From NCBI GenBank assembly GCA_020848745.1, contig JADLHM010000046.1, positions 1-64,000 of the forward strand: a stretch of DNA of 64,000 nt, read 5' to 3'. A model generated the notes under the pieces. The model was not told the origin of the DNA, did no database searches, and was given only the letters and a program-made list of their open reading frames with translations. Within the stretch, counting starts at the first letter, position 1. Each line of letters opens with the position of its first letter. Positions 24,717 through 33,113 of this stretch are shown here, piece after piece. The position numbers and the translations under genes are program-made. The stretch is from Deltaproteobacteria bacterium. GTDB lineage: Bacteria; Desulfobacterota; Binatia; UTPRO1.

Positions 24717-25925
24717 TTGACTGGCGAAACGCGCGGTCGCAAGACTGCGCGCGTGACGGCGGGACTGGCGGCGGCAGACGGGGAGACGGCGGCGCCCTTC
24801 GACATCGACGAAACGCTGGGGCTCCTCGGAACGTCGCCCGCCATCCGCAAGCTCCGAGCGGAGATCCGCGCGCTCGGCCGGAGCGAGTTTCGCGCGGTAT
24901 TGGTGCAGGGTGAGTCTGGGGTAGGGAAGGAGGTCGTCACCGAGGCGCTCCGGCTCGCCTCTCGCCGCGCCGCCGCGCCCTACGAGGTCTTCGATTGCCC
25001 GGCCGTTCCGGAAGATCATCTCGAAAGCGAGTTGTTCGGAACGACGCGCGGCGCCTTTCCGGGCGCCGTCGACAAGGCTGGAGCGCTCGAGCGGGCACAC
25101 GGGGGCACGGTGTTCTTCGACGAAATCGCCGCCATGCGGCGCGAGCACCAGGCCAAGGTGCTGCGGGTGATCGAGGGAAAGGGATTTCGTCGCGTCGGCG
25201 GTAGTCGCGGGATCACGGTGGACGTCGCGGTCATCGCAGCGGCACACGAGAACCTCGCCGCGCTCGCCGCCGCGGGAGCCTTCCGCCACGATCTCTACTA
25301 CCGTCTGATCCGGGACGGCTGCCTCTCGATCCCGCCCCTGCGCGAACGGCCGGAAGACGTCACGTTCTTGGCGCGCCACTACCTCATGAGTCTCCGAGAT
25401 CCGGTGCCGCGCATCGAGCCGGCCACGATGCTCCTGCTGATGGATCACCCATGGCCGGGCAACGTCCGCCAGTTGCAAACCGTGCTCCGTATGGCCCTAC
25501 GGTCCTCCGGCGAGGTCCTCGACGCTGGGACGATGCGAGAGGTTCTGGCGCGGTTCGACGACGCCCCCGGCCATCCAACGATCAGCTCCGCGACCGCGAC
25601 GCCGCCGATCGTCGCCGAAGGGAGGTTCGCGTCCTCACCGTGCCGGACCTCGCCGGTCGAGACGGACTTCCATGTCGCAACGGCCCGCATGCAGCGCCAG
25701 TTGCTCCTGGACGCGTTTACCTCGGCGGCCGGCAACAAGACTGCCGCCGGCATCCTACTCGGCTTCCACCTTTCTCCAGGCGAGCAGCGCGTCGAGGTCC
25801 ACGACATCACCGACGCACGACGCAATCTCGCCTTGCGCAAGTTTCGCTACTGGTGCGCGCGCCTGGACTTGACCGACTCCCTGGTCCGCCGCGGGCACAT
25901 CCCGAGCGTCAGGACACCGCCCTGA
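24717..25925 (+). CDS. Sigma-54-activator-like AAA+ regulator with GAFPGA loop and split HTH
   Basis: A 402-residue protein, TTG start (GTG at 24753 is also possible). The AAA+ sigma-54 interaction domain spans about residues 33-265: Walker A GESGVGKE, loop GAFPGA at 112-117 in place of GAFTGA, Walker B TVFFDEIA, and PLRERPEDV and WPGNVRQLQ. The C-terminus has FTSAAGNKTAAGILLGF, the first half of a Fis-type HTH, then an insertion of about 20 residues before RKFRYWCARLDL. No receiver or GAF sensor domain precedes the AAA+ core. The loop substitution could prevent contact with sigma-54, so the protein may be an AAA+ regulator with altered function. Confidence 0.8.
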   Translation: MTGETRGRKTARVTAGLAAADGETAAPFDIDETLGLLGTSPAIRKLRAEIRALGRSEFRAVLVQGESGVGKEVVTEALRLASRRAAAPYEVFDCPAVPEDHLESELFGTTRGAFPGAVDKAGALERAHGGTVFFDEIAAMRREHQAKVLRVIEGKGFRRVGGSRGITVDVAVIAAAHENLAALAAAGAFRHDLYYRLIRDGCLSIPPLRERPEDVTFLARHYLMSLRDPVPRIEPATMLLLMDHPWPGNVRQLQTVLRMALRSSGEVLDAGTMREVLARFDDAPGHPTISSATATPPIVAEGRFASSPCRTSPVETDFHVATARMQRQLLLDAFTSAAGNKTAAGILLGFHLSPGEQRVEVHDITDARRNLALRKFRYWCARLDLTDSLVRRGHIPSVRTPP

Positions 25926-25990
25926 CGCGATCGGAGCGCCGCAGCATTCGACATCCCCCCGGGCGTTCACCTCGCAGAAAGGAAACTCCC

Positions 25991-26293
25991 ATGCAGTCAC
26001 GGATCCAGCAGCTCCTCACCGCACTCGCCGTCGCGATGATGGTGGGGATCGTCGGAAGCACTCTCGCCTCCGCCGAAGTCGAGCATCGAGTCGACCTCAA
26101 TACGGCGTCGGCCGCCGAGCTCGCGACCTTGCCCGGCATCGGCGACTCCAAAGCCAAAGCGATCGTCGAGTACCGGGTCGCCGACCCCTTCAGGTCGATC
26201 GAGGACCTGAAGAAGGTCAAGGGCATCGGCGACAAGACCTTCGAAGCCCTCAAACCGAGCTTGAAGGTCAGCGACGCGAGCGGGACGAAGTAA
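25991..26293 (+). CDS. Helix-hairpin-helix exported protein, ComEA-like
   Basis: A 100-residue protein with a signal peptide (about 1-28, ending ASA) and a tandem helix-hairpin-helix domain: RVDLNTASAAELATLPGIGDSKAKAIVEYR and LKKVKGIGDKTFEALKP. This fold binds the DNA backbone without sequence preference; in Gram-positive bacteria ComEA presents DNA for uptake, and short ComEA-like proteins in proteobacteria bind DNA in the periplasm. The start has a purine-rich AGAAAGGAA upstream. The gene is followed by a perfect hairpin. No com or pilus gene accompanies it, so uptake competence is only a possibility. Confidence 0.9.
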   Translation: MQSRIQQLLTALAVAMMVGIVGSTLASAEVEHRVDLNTASAAELATLPGIGDSKAKAIVEYRVADPFRSIEDLKKVKGIGDKTFEALKPSLKVSDASGTK

Positions 26294-26311
26294 CGCGAGC
26301 ACCCATGGCGA

Positions 26312-26339
26312 AGGGCCGACCGGAACCTCGGTCGGCCCT
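26312..26339. terminator. Bidirectional terminator-like hairpin
   Basis: GGGCCGACC (26313-26321) pairs perfectly with GGTCGGCCC (26330-26338), with one further A-T pair, around an eight-base loop. It sits between the ComEA-like gene and the convergent repeat-protein gene that ends at 26363, so it could stop transcription in both directions. There is no U-tract. Confidence 0.6.
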
Positions 26340-26362
26340 CGCGACGGCCACGAGTCGACTCG

Positions 26363-28222
26363 TCACTCGGTCCGGACGATGAAGTAGTGGTCGTTGTCGT
26401 TGTTCGCGTTGTTCTTCCAGCTGTTGAAATCCGTATTCTCGTAGGGGCTGGTCCCGGGAGCCGAAGCACCCCAACGCACCTGTCCACCACCGACGGTGTC
26501 GTCGATCCCGACGATCCAGAAGACCCCGGCCGGCGTCGGCTTGTTCGACGTCCACCCGACGGTGACCTCCTCGCCTCTACTCGGCGTTCCGCAATCTCCG
26601 GTGCCTGCGTCCATGATCGCGAGCGTGTCGACCGTGAAGCCATCGGAGTCGCCGCCGATCTGTTGATCCGGGCAGTACGGAGTGCCGCCAGGGCAGCCGG
26701 TGGTCTTGTCGCTCCAGATCTCGAAGTGGATGGTGCCGGTCACGGTCCCGTCTTGTCGTCCGAGACAGAGACCGAGCTCGGCAATCGTCAGCGACGCGGC
26801 ATTGTTGATGCGCTGCCGAACGACGGTCGTAGGCGGCGTCTCATCGGGAAGGTCGATCCCCCAGTAGTCGCCGAGCGTGGGCGTACTGACGATCGTGTCA
26901 GTGGGAGCGGTCGGCGTCGGCGTCGGCGTCGGCGTCTCGGTCGCCGTCGGGGTCGCCGTGGGCGTCGCGGTCTCCGTGGGCGTCGCGGTCTCCGTGGGCG
27001 TCGGGGTCTCCGTGGGCGTCGCGGTCTCCGTGGGCGTCGGGGTCGCCGTGGGCGTCGCGGTCTCCGTGGGCGTCGCGGTCTCCGTGGGCGTCGGGGTCTC
27101 CGTGGGCGTCGCGGTCTCCGTGGGCGTCGCGGTCTCCGTGGGCGTCGCGGTCTCCGTGGGTGTCGCGGTCTCCGTGGGTGTCGCGGTCTCCGTGGGTGTC
27201 TCCGTCGGCGTCGGTGTTTCGGTCGCGCTCGTGGTCGGCGTCGGAGTCTCGGCGACCGTCGCCGTCGGCGTCGGTTCGACAACGCCATTGCAGACCACTG
27301 GGTAGGGCGACACGAAGGCCGGCACGGCGCTCCGATCGGAACAGTCCACCGCGTAGGCATTGATGCAGTCGACGCAGTCAACGAGATCGGCGAGCGTGGT
27401 GACCGCCCCGTCGCACACCTCCCCGGCGGGGGTCGTGGCGGTTGGACACTGCGTGGCGAACCCGATGGCGGCCGGGGTGAGATCCCCCACGCCGTTGCAC
27501 AGCTTGTCGGCGCCGCCGCACGCCTTGCAGATGGCAGCGCGCTTCTTGGTTTCGGCTTTCGCGATCGCCGCGGCCGCCTTGCCGTCACCCGGAATGGGGC
27601 AGGGATTGGTCGCCTTCTCGGCGTTCACCGCCGTCCAGCACTTCGCGAGCGCCTTTGATCTCGCGGCGAAGAACGCCGCGGTCGCCTTGCCGATCGCTAC
27701 CTGACACTTGTTCAGGTCCTTCTCGGTCTTGGGGTTGCTCGGAACGAACTCGTCGTACGAGATGCCGACGGCGCGATCCGCCGCCGCTTCCCCGATGCAC
27801 GTCACGCACGCTGCAACGTCGGCACAATTGGCGATCGCGCCATTGCAGGATCCGTCCTCGAAGTTCGGGCAGGATCCGACGTTCCAGCCGATCTCGACGA
27901 GCGTATCGTCGTCGGCCGTCCCGCAGATCTTGTCCTTGCCGCCGCAGGCTTTGGCGATGCTCGATTCCAACTTCGCCGCCGCCTTCGCTATTGCCGGACC
28001 GACCTTGGGGTCGGCGTGGCAGTCTCCCGCCGGCAGCTTGCCCCTCACCATCGCCTCTTCGCACTTGACGAGGGCTTTCGCCTTCGCCCGGACGAATACG
28101 GCTCCCGCCTTCACGATCGCCGCTTTGCACTTCTGCGCATCGGCGTGCGCCAGCGTTCCGTGGGTAACGACCAGCACGACGACGGCGACGACAAACCTCC
28201 GTGGAACAAACAAGCCGGACAT
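26363..28222 (-). CDS. Exported Cys-rich protein with a long Thr-Pro-Thr-Glu linker
   Basis: A 619-residue secreted protein. A signal peptide (about 1-28) is followed by two similar Cys-rich modules marked by [22 protein letters not shown] and [22 protein letters not shown], each ending with paired cysteines ([22 protein letters not shown]) and C-x2-C, suggesting disulfide-bonded helical repeats. Residues about 345-465 are a low-complexity [11 protein letters not shown] linker. The last 150 residues form a beta-rich domain ([22 protein letters not shown]). The ATG at 28222 has GAGGAGG upstream; the longer frame from 28348 is not needed. Comparable proteins occur in many copies in uncultured deltaproteobacteria. 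Function is unknown; a cell-surface or secreted role is likely. Confidence 0.8.
   Translation of the reverse strand: MSGLFVPRRFVVAVVVLVVTHGTLAHADAQKCKAAIVKAGAVFVRAKAKALVKCEEAMVRGKLPAGDCHADPKVGPAIAKAAAKLESSIAKACGGKDKICGTADDDTLVEIGWNVGSCPNFEDGSCNGAIANCADVAACVTCIGEAAADRAVGISYDEFVPSNPKTEKDLNKCQVAIGKATAAFFAARSKALAKCWTAVNAEKATNPCPIPGDGKAAAAIAKAETKKRAAICKACGGADKLCNGVGDLTPAAIGFATQCPTATTPAGEVCDGAVTTLADLVDCVDCINAYAVDCSDRSAVPAFVSPYPVVCNGVVEPTPTATVAETPTPTTSATETPTPTETPTETATPTETATPTETATPTETATPTETATPTETPTPTETATPTETATPTATPTPTETATPTETPTPTETATPTETATPTATPTATETPTPTPTPTAPTDTIVSTPTLGDYWGIDLPDETPPTTVVRQRINNAASLTIAELGLCLGRQDGTVTGTIHFEIWSDKTTGCPGGTPYCPDQQIGGDSDGFTVDTLAIMDAGTGDCGTPSRGEEVTVGWTSNKPTPAGVFWIVGIDDTVGGGQVRWGASAPGTSPYENTDFNSWKNNANNDNDHYFIVRTE
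26930..27225. repeat. 18-base tandem repeats coding the Thr-Pro-Thr-Glu linker
   Basis: The unit is ggcgtcgcggtctccgtg on the plus strand, repeated about a dozen times with single-base variants such as gcgg to gggg and ggc to ggt. It encodes the (Thr-Pro-Thr-Glu/Ala) linker on the minus strand. It gives spurious long open frames on both strands and could expand or contract by slippage. Confidence 0.85.
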
Positions 28223-28341
28223 GCCACCTCCTCGACCCAGCTGCCTCCGGCAAGAACGTGTAGGGTTGTTCGGCAGCGAAAGTTTCGATCCATATGCAGA
28301 CACGCTCATGCGGGTGTCAAGTCGAACTCGCGCCCGCGCGG

Positions 28342-28800
28342 TCAGCAACTCGACCCCGGCACCGGTGAATCGACCACGAGCGTGAGCGGCCCGTCGTTCA
28401 CGAAACGCACATGCATGTGCGCTCCGAAGCGTCCGCTGGCGACGGAGCGAACCCGGGCGCGCAACTCGTCGACGAAGCGCGCAAACAACGCGGCGGCCGC
28501 ACCGGCAGCCATCGCGCGATCATAGGATGGCCGGCGCCCTTTGCCACAGTCCGCGAGGAGCGTGAACTGCGAAATCGCGAGAAGCTCGCCATCCGCCTCG
28601 ATCACGCTCCGCTGCGTCGACGAGGACGGATCGTCGAAGAGACGGAGCCCGACGATCTTGCGCGCCATCCACGCAACGTCGGACTCGCCATCGTCGCGTC
28701 CGAGGCCCGCCAGTACCAGCAGACCGGTCCCGATACGCCCGACGGACTCGCCGGCGACGGTCACCTCCGCCTCACGGACGCGCTGGATCACGACGCGCAT
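28342..28800 (-). CDS. dtd: D-aminoacyl-tRNA deacylase
   Basis: A 152-residue enzyme that removes D-amino acids from tRNA. It has the family start [15 protein letters not shown], the SQFTLLAD motif whose backbone and Thr form part of the active site, [10 protein letters not shown], and [11 protein letters not shown] near the end (NxGPVT signature of Dtd, here NDGPLT). Length and ends agree with Dtd. It lies upstream of nothing closely coupled: the Cys-rich protein gene starts 120 bases downstream on the same strand, and the carotenoid gene diverges 84 bases away. Confidence 0.95.
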   Translation of the reverse strand: MRVVIQRVREAEVTVAGESVGRIGTGLLVLAGLGRDDGESDVAWMARKIVGLRLFDDPSSSTQRSVIEADGELLAISQFTLLADCGKGRRPSYDRAMAAGAAAALFARFVDELRARVRSVASGRFGAHMHVRFVNDGPLTLVVDSPVPGSSC

Positions 28801-28884
28801 CGGGCCGCGCCGCAGGTCGCTTGCCGGACGGACACGCCCCAGCTAGGAGAGCGTCCCCCCACCATGCTCCCCCGGCACTGAGCG

Positions 28885-29742
28885 ATGGATTTCGTCGCCC
28901 GCATTCTCGGCATGGTCGTCCTCCGGCCGTACGTATTCGTGTTCTTCACGCTGTACCTGGTGGTCGCCGTCAAGCGCCTGGGATGGCGACGCACGGCGAT
29001 CTTTTCGTTGATCGCGTACGTCGTCGCGTTCGCGGCGGAGTTCTCCTCGACACGGAACGGATTCCCGTTCGGCCTGTACCACTACATCGACGTGACGCGC
29101 GACCGCGAGCTCTGGATCAGCAACGTCCCGTTCTGGGATTCCTTGTCGTTCACTTTTCTCTGCTATCTCGGATGGCGTCTCGGTGTGCTCGTCCACGCAC
29201 CGGTTTCGCTCGAACGCGGCGATGCGCAGGTACTCGAGACCCGTGAGATCGCCACCTCCTGGCGCGCCTGCCTCACCGGCGCGCTGCTGATGACGTGGCT
29301 CGACGTCGTCATCGATCCCCTCACGGTGCACGGCGATCGCTGGTTCTTGGGCCGCATGTACTACTATCCCGAAGGGGGCGTCTATTTTGGCGTGCCGCTC
29401 AGCAATTTCGCCGGCTGGTTCCTGGTCGGCGTGGTCACGATCAGGGCGTTCCAGGTCTGGGAGCTCCGTTTCGGCCAGGGGCACGATCGCCGCGGCAGGC
29501 GGCACGTCCGTTACAGCGCATGGCTCGAGCCGCTCGTGTACCTCGGCATCCTCCTCTTCAATCTGGGTCTGACGTTCTGGATCGGCGAGCGACTGCTCGG
29601 TACGGTCGGCACGATGATGTACGTGCCGATCATCGTGCTCTTCGTCCTGCACGTCCGCGATCCGCGCCGGCGGGCGACCGACGTCGAGGTGGAGGCACAC
29701 CGACGCGGCCAACCGCGCCCCGGCGAACGCTACGCGTCATGA
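28885..29742 (+). CDS. CruF-like carotenoid biosynthesis membrane protein
   Basis: A 285-residue integral membrane protein with about six to seven hydrophobic segments. Motifs FSSTRNGFPFGLYHY, LMTWLDVVIDPLTVHG and YYYPEGGVYFGVPLSNFAGWFLVG match the DUF422/CruF family, whose members hydrate gamma- or psi-end groups of carotenoids (CruF in cyanobacteria and Chloroflexi, bacterioruberin pathway in archaea and others). Conserved Asp, Glu and Asn residues in these stretches are the likely active centre. Its stop overlaps the hpnG start (ATGA), so it is co-translated with hopanoid genes. The exact carotenoid product cannot be named. Confidence 0.88.
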   Translation: MDFVARILGMVVLRPYVFVFFTLYLVVAVKRLGWRRTAIFSLIAYVVAFAAEFSSTRNGFPFGLYHYIDVTRDRELWISNVPFWDSLSFTFLCYLGWRLGVLVHAPVSLERGDAQVLETREIATSWRACLTGALLMTWLDVVIDPLTVHGDRWFLGRMYYYPEGGVYFGVPLSNFAGWFLVGVVTIRAFQVWELRFGQGHDRRGRRHVRYSAWLEPLVYLGILLFNLGLTFWIGERLLGTVGTMMYVPIIVLFVLHVRDPRRRATDVEVEAHRRGQPRPGERYAS

Positions 29743-30470
29743 CGCGCGAATCCCTGGTCGTGGTGACCGCGGTTCGCACGGAAACGCGGGCGGTGCTGGA
29801 GGCGCTCCGGCACGTCCGTCGAGCCGACGTCCGCGGCCTGCGGATCTGGCAGGCGGAATCCCGCGGACGCCCCGTGACGCTCGTGCAGGCGGGGATCGGT
29901 CCCGCGCGGGCCCGACGTGCCCTCGAAGCCGTTTCGCCGCCGCATGGTCCCGTCCTGTCCATCGGCTTCGCCGGTGCGCTCGTTGCGGACGCGAAGCCGG
30001 GAGACGTCGCGCTGCCGAACTCCGTCCTCTGGGAGGGCCCTTCGAGCCTGCAGCGCTACGACGTTCCCGCGTCGTCATGGCGAAGGATCGACGCGCGCGT
30101 GGCCACGATGAATCTCGGCGCGACCCTACGCGGTCCGATGCTCTCGTCTTCCGTGATCGTCGCCTCCCCGGAAGAGAAGCGAGCCGCGAGCCGTCGGACC
30201 GGTGCCGTGGCCGTGGAGATGGAAGCCGCGGGACTGGTTCCCGTTGCGTGCGAGCGTGGAGTCGATCTGCTCGTCGTCCGGACCATCCTCGACACCGCCG
30301 ACGTCTCGTTGGCCGAGTTGCCGGCCGACCTCGACTCGAGCTGGAGCGCCCGAGCCGCGCTCCTCGGCCGTCCACGCGCTTGGCCCTCGGTCTGGGCCGT
30401 GGCGCGCCACATCCCGTGCGCCGCGCGGAACCTTCGTACGACCGTGGCGGCCGCCTTGACCGCCCTCTGA
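29739..30470 (+). CDS. hpnG: Hopanoid-associated nucleoside phosphorylase
   Basis: A 243-residue member of the purine nucleoside phosphorylase/MTA nucleosidase superfamily. It begins LVVVTAVRTETRAVLEAL, has GIGPARARRALEA and SIGFAGALV near the phosphate loop, and VAVEMEAAGLVPVACERGVDLLVVRTILDTAD, matching the catalytic Glu/Asp region. Its position directly before the hpnH-type radical SAM gene identifies it as HpnG, which cleaves adenine from adenosylhopane to give ribosylhopane. The CruF-like gene overlaps its start by four bases. Nucleosidase activity on other substrates is a less likely alternative. Confidence 0.82.
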   Translation: MTRESLVVVTAVRTETRAVLEALRHVRRADVRGLRIWQAESRGRPVTLVQAGIGPARARRALEAVSPPHGPVLSIGFAGALVADAKPGDVALPNSVLWEGPSSLQRYDVPASSWRRIDARVATMNLGATLRGPMLSSSVIVASPEEKRAASRRTGAVAVEMEAAGLVPVACERGVDLLVVRTILDTADVSLAELPADLDSSWSARAALLGRPRAWPSVWAVARHIPCAARNLRTTVAAALTAL

Positions 30471-30494
30471 CGAAGGTGATCACTGCGCCTCAGC

Positions 30495-30524
30495 TTGCCT
30501 GCCCCCCCCGACCGCCCGTATAGT
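30495..30524 (+). promoter_or_regulatory. Putative sigma-70-type promoter upstream of hpnH
   Basis: TTGCCT (30495-30500), an 18-base spacer containing a run of eight C, and TATAGT (30519-30524). The -35 is weak, the -10 has five of six consensus bases. This would let hpnH be transcribed apart from cruF-hpnG. Confidence 0.4.
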
Positions 30525-30583
30525 CCAGCCGCCTGACCGCTCGGTCTGGAACCAACGGTCACCACCGGGGGGAGGGGGTCTCG

Positions 30584-31582
30584 ATGCGGTTTCCCGCACA
30601 CATCACGACCGACATGCTGAAGTGGCAGACCAGGAACTGGCTCAAGGGCAACAAGCGCTTTCCGGTCGTGCTGATGCTGGAGCCGCTGCATACCTGCAAT
30701 CTCGCCTGCCTCGGATGCTCGCCCGAAAGGTACAATGGCGACTTGAGCGACCGGCTCTCCCTCGAAGAATGCCTGCGCGCAGTCGACGACTCGGGCGCAC
30801 CGGTGGTCTCGATCTGCGGCGGCGAGCCGACCATCTACCCCGAGCTCACCGAACTCATCGCCGGCATCATCGACCGCAAGCGCCACATCTATCTCTGCAC
30901 CAACGGCCTCCTCCTCGATCGTTTCTTCAAGAAGAACACGCCGCACGAACGCCTCTCCGTGAACGTGCACCTCGACGGAATGGCCCGTACCCACGACATG
31001 ATCGTCGATCGCGGAGGTGTGTTCGACAAGGCGATCGAGATGCTCAAGCTCGGAAAGTCGCTCGGGTACCGGGTCTGCACCAATACGACGATCTATCGCG
31101 AAACGGCGATGCAAGAGATCGAGGAGATGCTGGAACTGCTCGACTCCATCGGCGTGGACGGCATGCTCCTCTCGCCCGGGTACCACTACGAAGTGCTTCC
31201 CGAGAAGCATTTTCTCTATCGCCACGAGGTCAACGAGAAGTTCAAACGCGTGATCGAGCTCTCCAGGCGCTACCGCCTCTACTCGACGCCGCTCTTCCTC
31301 GAGTTCGCCGCAGGGCTCCGCGACTACCCGTGCACCCCTTGGGGCAACGTCACGCGGACCCCGAAAGGATGGAAGGGCCCCTGCTACCTGATCGGCGAGA
31401 AATACTTCGAGACCTGGGACGCCTTCTGGAACGGCGTCGATTGGCCGTACTGGGAAACTCGACAGGATCATCGCTGCCGCGACTGTCTCATGCACAGCGG
31501 ATTCGAGGCGTCGGTCGTCCGCAAGCTCGGCGAGAGCCGTCGCGACGTTTGGACGATGACGAAGTGGAATTTCCTCGGCTGA
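30584..31582 (+). CDS. hpnH: Hopanoid biosynthesis radical SAM protein
   Basis: A 332-residue radical SAM enzyme that joins the adenosyl radical to diploptene, giving adenosylhopane, the first step of extended (C35) hopanoid side-chain synthesis. The cluster motif is CNLACLGC (C-x3-C-x2-C), followed by ICGGEPTIYPEL and YLCTNGLLLD; MRFPAHITTDMLKWQ is the characteristic HpnH N-terminus. The C-terminal region contains GPCYLIGEKYFETWDAFWNGVDW and CRDCLMHSGFE with extra cysteines. A strong GGGGGGAGGGGG ribosome-binding tract precedes the ATG. With hpnG just upstream it makes a two-step set for ribosylhopane; squalene-hopene cyclase is outside the window. Confidence 0.95.
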   Translation: MRFPAHITTDMLKWQTRNWLKGNKRFPVVLMLEPLHTCNLACLGCSPERYNGDLSDRLSLEECLRAVDDSGAPVVSICGGEPTIYPELTELIAGIIDRKRHIYLCTNGLLLDRFFKKNTPHERLSVNVHLDGMARTHDMIVDRGGVFDKAIEMLKLGKSLGYRVCTNTTIYRETAMQEIEEMLELLDSIGVDGMLLSPGYHYEVLPEKHFLYRHEVNEKFKRVIELSRRYRLYSTPLFLEFAAGLRDYPCTPWGNVTRTPKGWKGPCYLIGEKYFETWDAFWNGVDWPYWETRQDHRCRDCLMHSGFEASVVRKLGESRRDVWTMTKWNFLG

Positions 31583-31738
31583 GACCGAAGGACACGCCTG
31601 CGACATCGGGCGTCGGATTCGTGACGCCGACCCACCTTCGAGCGCGCCGATGCCTTCACCAACCGCGCGAAAACACGACGCCAGGCAGCATCGTCGTGGC
31701 GGCATGTGGGTTGCTGTCCGCTTCAGGAGACGCGGACC

Positions 31739-32515
31739 ATGCTCGCCACCCAGGCCCTCACCGACGCGCTCCAGGTCATCTACCGCGAAGCGCTACGCTC
31801 GCCGTGGATCTGTCTCAATGCCCTAAAGGATCCGACCTCGGCCCCGAATCGCCCGACCGCGGGTCGGGACGCCCCTCCGGTCCTGGTGCTCGGTGGATTC
31901 CTGAGCCACCCGTACTACTACGCCCCGTTCGGACGGCTCCTCGGACAACAGGGATTTCTCGTCCACTACGACGAGGTGTTCAACGCCGCACCCTTCAAAC
32001 CGCACGTCAGAGCGCTCGGCGAACGGGCCGCGCGCATCGCCGAGGACGCAGGAAAGCCCATCCGCATCGTCGGCCACTCCCTCGGCGGTCTCCAGGCCAT
32101 CGCGCTCCTCGTCCAGCGCCCGGACGCGATCGAGCAGGTGATCACGGTCGCGAGCCCCATCGTCGGAGGAACCCCATGGCGTCCGCTCCAGCGGCTCGCC
32201 GAGCGCGTGCTCGACGTCCACGCGAGCGAGACCGAGGTGCTGCGGGAGGACCTGGGCCCGTATGCTCGGCGTGTTACGACGATCTCCTCGCCCCAGGACC
32301 TCGTGGCGCCCCCCCCGGCATGCACCATCGACGGCGCGACGAACGTAGTCCTGAGCACCTTGCCGCGTCGGGACGAATCGCTCGCGAGCCACATCGGCGT
32401 CATCTTCATGGAGACGGTGGTCCAGATCGTCCTCGCGAGCCTGGCGCGGGCCGATGTGCAGAACCTGTCGGACGCTGCCGGGGATGCCGGCAGCCCGACG
32501 GGCGGACTCGAATAA
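31739..32515 (+). CDS. Alpha/beta-hydrolase lipase-like protein
   Basis: A 258-residue hydrolase with GFLSHPYYYAPF in the oxyanion-hole region (about 51-62), the nucleophile elbow GHSLGG (Ser about residue 110), and later a His in ASHIGVIF. The Asp of the triad is probably in SSPQDLVAPPPA. It resembles Pseudomonas-type triacylglycerol lipase relatives and PGAP1-like proteins. No signal peptide is evident, so it may act on intracellular or membrane lipids. The ATG at 31739 has CAGGAGACG upstream; an in-frame codon at 31706 would add 11 unsupported residues. It follows hpnH by 156 bases on the same strand, with a short stem-loop-prone gap, so a link to hopanoids is speculative. Confidence 0.82.
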   Translation: MLATQALTDALQVIYREALRSPWICLNALKDPTSAPNRPTAGRDAPPVLVLGGFLSHPYYYAPFGRLLGQQGFLVHYDEVFNAAPFKPHVRALGERAARIAEDAGKPIRIVGHSLGGLQAIALLVQRPDAIEQVITVASPIVGGTPWRPLQRLAERVLDVHASETEVLREDLGPYARRVTTISSPQDLVAPPPACTIDGATNVVLSTLPRRDESLASHIGVIFMETVVQIVLASLARADVQNLSDAAGDAGSPTGGLE

Positions 32516-32564
32516 CGCCTCGTCGCCTCACGAGTTTTTCGGCACGCTCGACGCGGAACCCGTC

Positions 32565-32593
32565 TTGACTCCCCGGAAGCCTTTGGGAACAAT
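32565..32593 (+). promoter_or_regulatory. Sigma-70-type promoter of the PKD lipoprotein gene
   Basis: TTGACT (32565-32570), a 17-base spacer and AACAAT (32588-32593). Spacing is ideal, with five of six and four of six consensus bases. Transcription should begin near 32600, about 55 bases before the ATG at 32656. Confidence 0.5.
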
Positions 32594-32655
32594 CCGCGCC
32601 CGTCACGATTCCACGACCCGGCAAACCCATTCGATCGAAGCTTCGAGGAGGATTC

Positions 32656-33099
32656 ATGCGATTCTCGTTCTGGACGAGTGTCGGCGCACTCGCGGTGCTC
32701 AGCGTGGCTTCTTGTACGCCTGGCGAGAACAAGACGGTCGCGGCTCCCAGCCCGGCGGTCGCGTCGCCTGCGCAAGCTCCGGTCGCAGCCACGGCTCCTT
32801 CGCCGCCCGAAGTCGCCGCCGAAGCCGAGGAAGGCGACGAGATCTTGATGGTGTGGGCTGAGGCCGAGCCGGACGAGGGTGCGCCCCCGCTCGAAGTGCA
32901 GTTGAAGGCGGACGTCTCGGGCGGCGTCGGCGACCGCAAGATCAAGTGGGAATTCGGCGACGGCTCGCCCGCCAGCAGCGAGATGAACCCGAAGCATCGG
33001 TACGAGAAAGCCGGGACCTTCCGGGCGTCGGTCGAAGTCTCCGACGCGAGCGGCGACTCGGATTCGGACTACGTCGATATCGAGATCGCCGCGGAGTAG
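32656..33099 (+). CDS. Small PKD-domain lipoprotein
   Basis: A 147-residue predicted lipoprotein. The lipobox SVASC ends a short signal peptide, followed by an Ala/Pro/Val-rich linker (about 24-55). The rest is one PKD domain: GAPPLEVQLKADVSGG, KIKWEFGDGSP, HRYEKAGTFRASVEVSD and DYVDIEI, with the diagnostic WEFGDG and HxYxxxGxF. PKD domains mediate protein or polysaccharide contacts on the cell surface. GAGGAGG lies upstream of the ATG, with a sigma-70-type promoter at 32565-32593. It is convergent with gspB-like gene 15 bases downstream. No enzyme is expected. Confidence 0.9.
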   Translation: MRFSFWTSVGALAVLSVASCTPGENKTVAAPSPAVASPAQAPVAATAPSPPEVAAEAEEGDEILMVWAEAEPDEGAPPLEVQLKADVSGGVGDRKIKWEFGDGSPASSEMNPKHRYEKAGTFRASVEVSDASGDSDSDYVDIEIAAE

Positions 33100-33113
33100 G
33101 GAGTCGCCGGTCC

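Noticed and set aside
26387-27658. 423-codon plus-strand frame through the repeat region, rich in Arg-Gly
   Set aside because: It is the complement of the 18-base repeat of the Cys-rich protein, with no ribosome-binding site and a repetitive RGRRGLRG composition; the minus-strand gene explains it.
31583-31738. Possible small RNA or terminator after hpnH (GGCGTC...GACGCC)
   Set aside because: The stem is only six base pairs, without a T-run or conserved feature.
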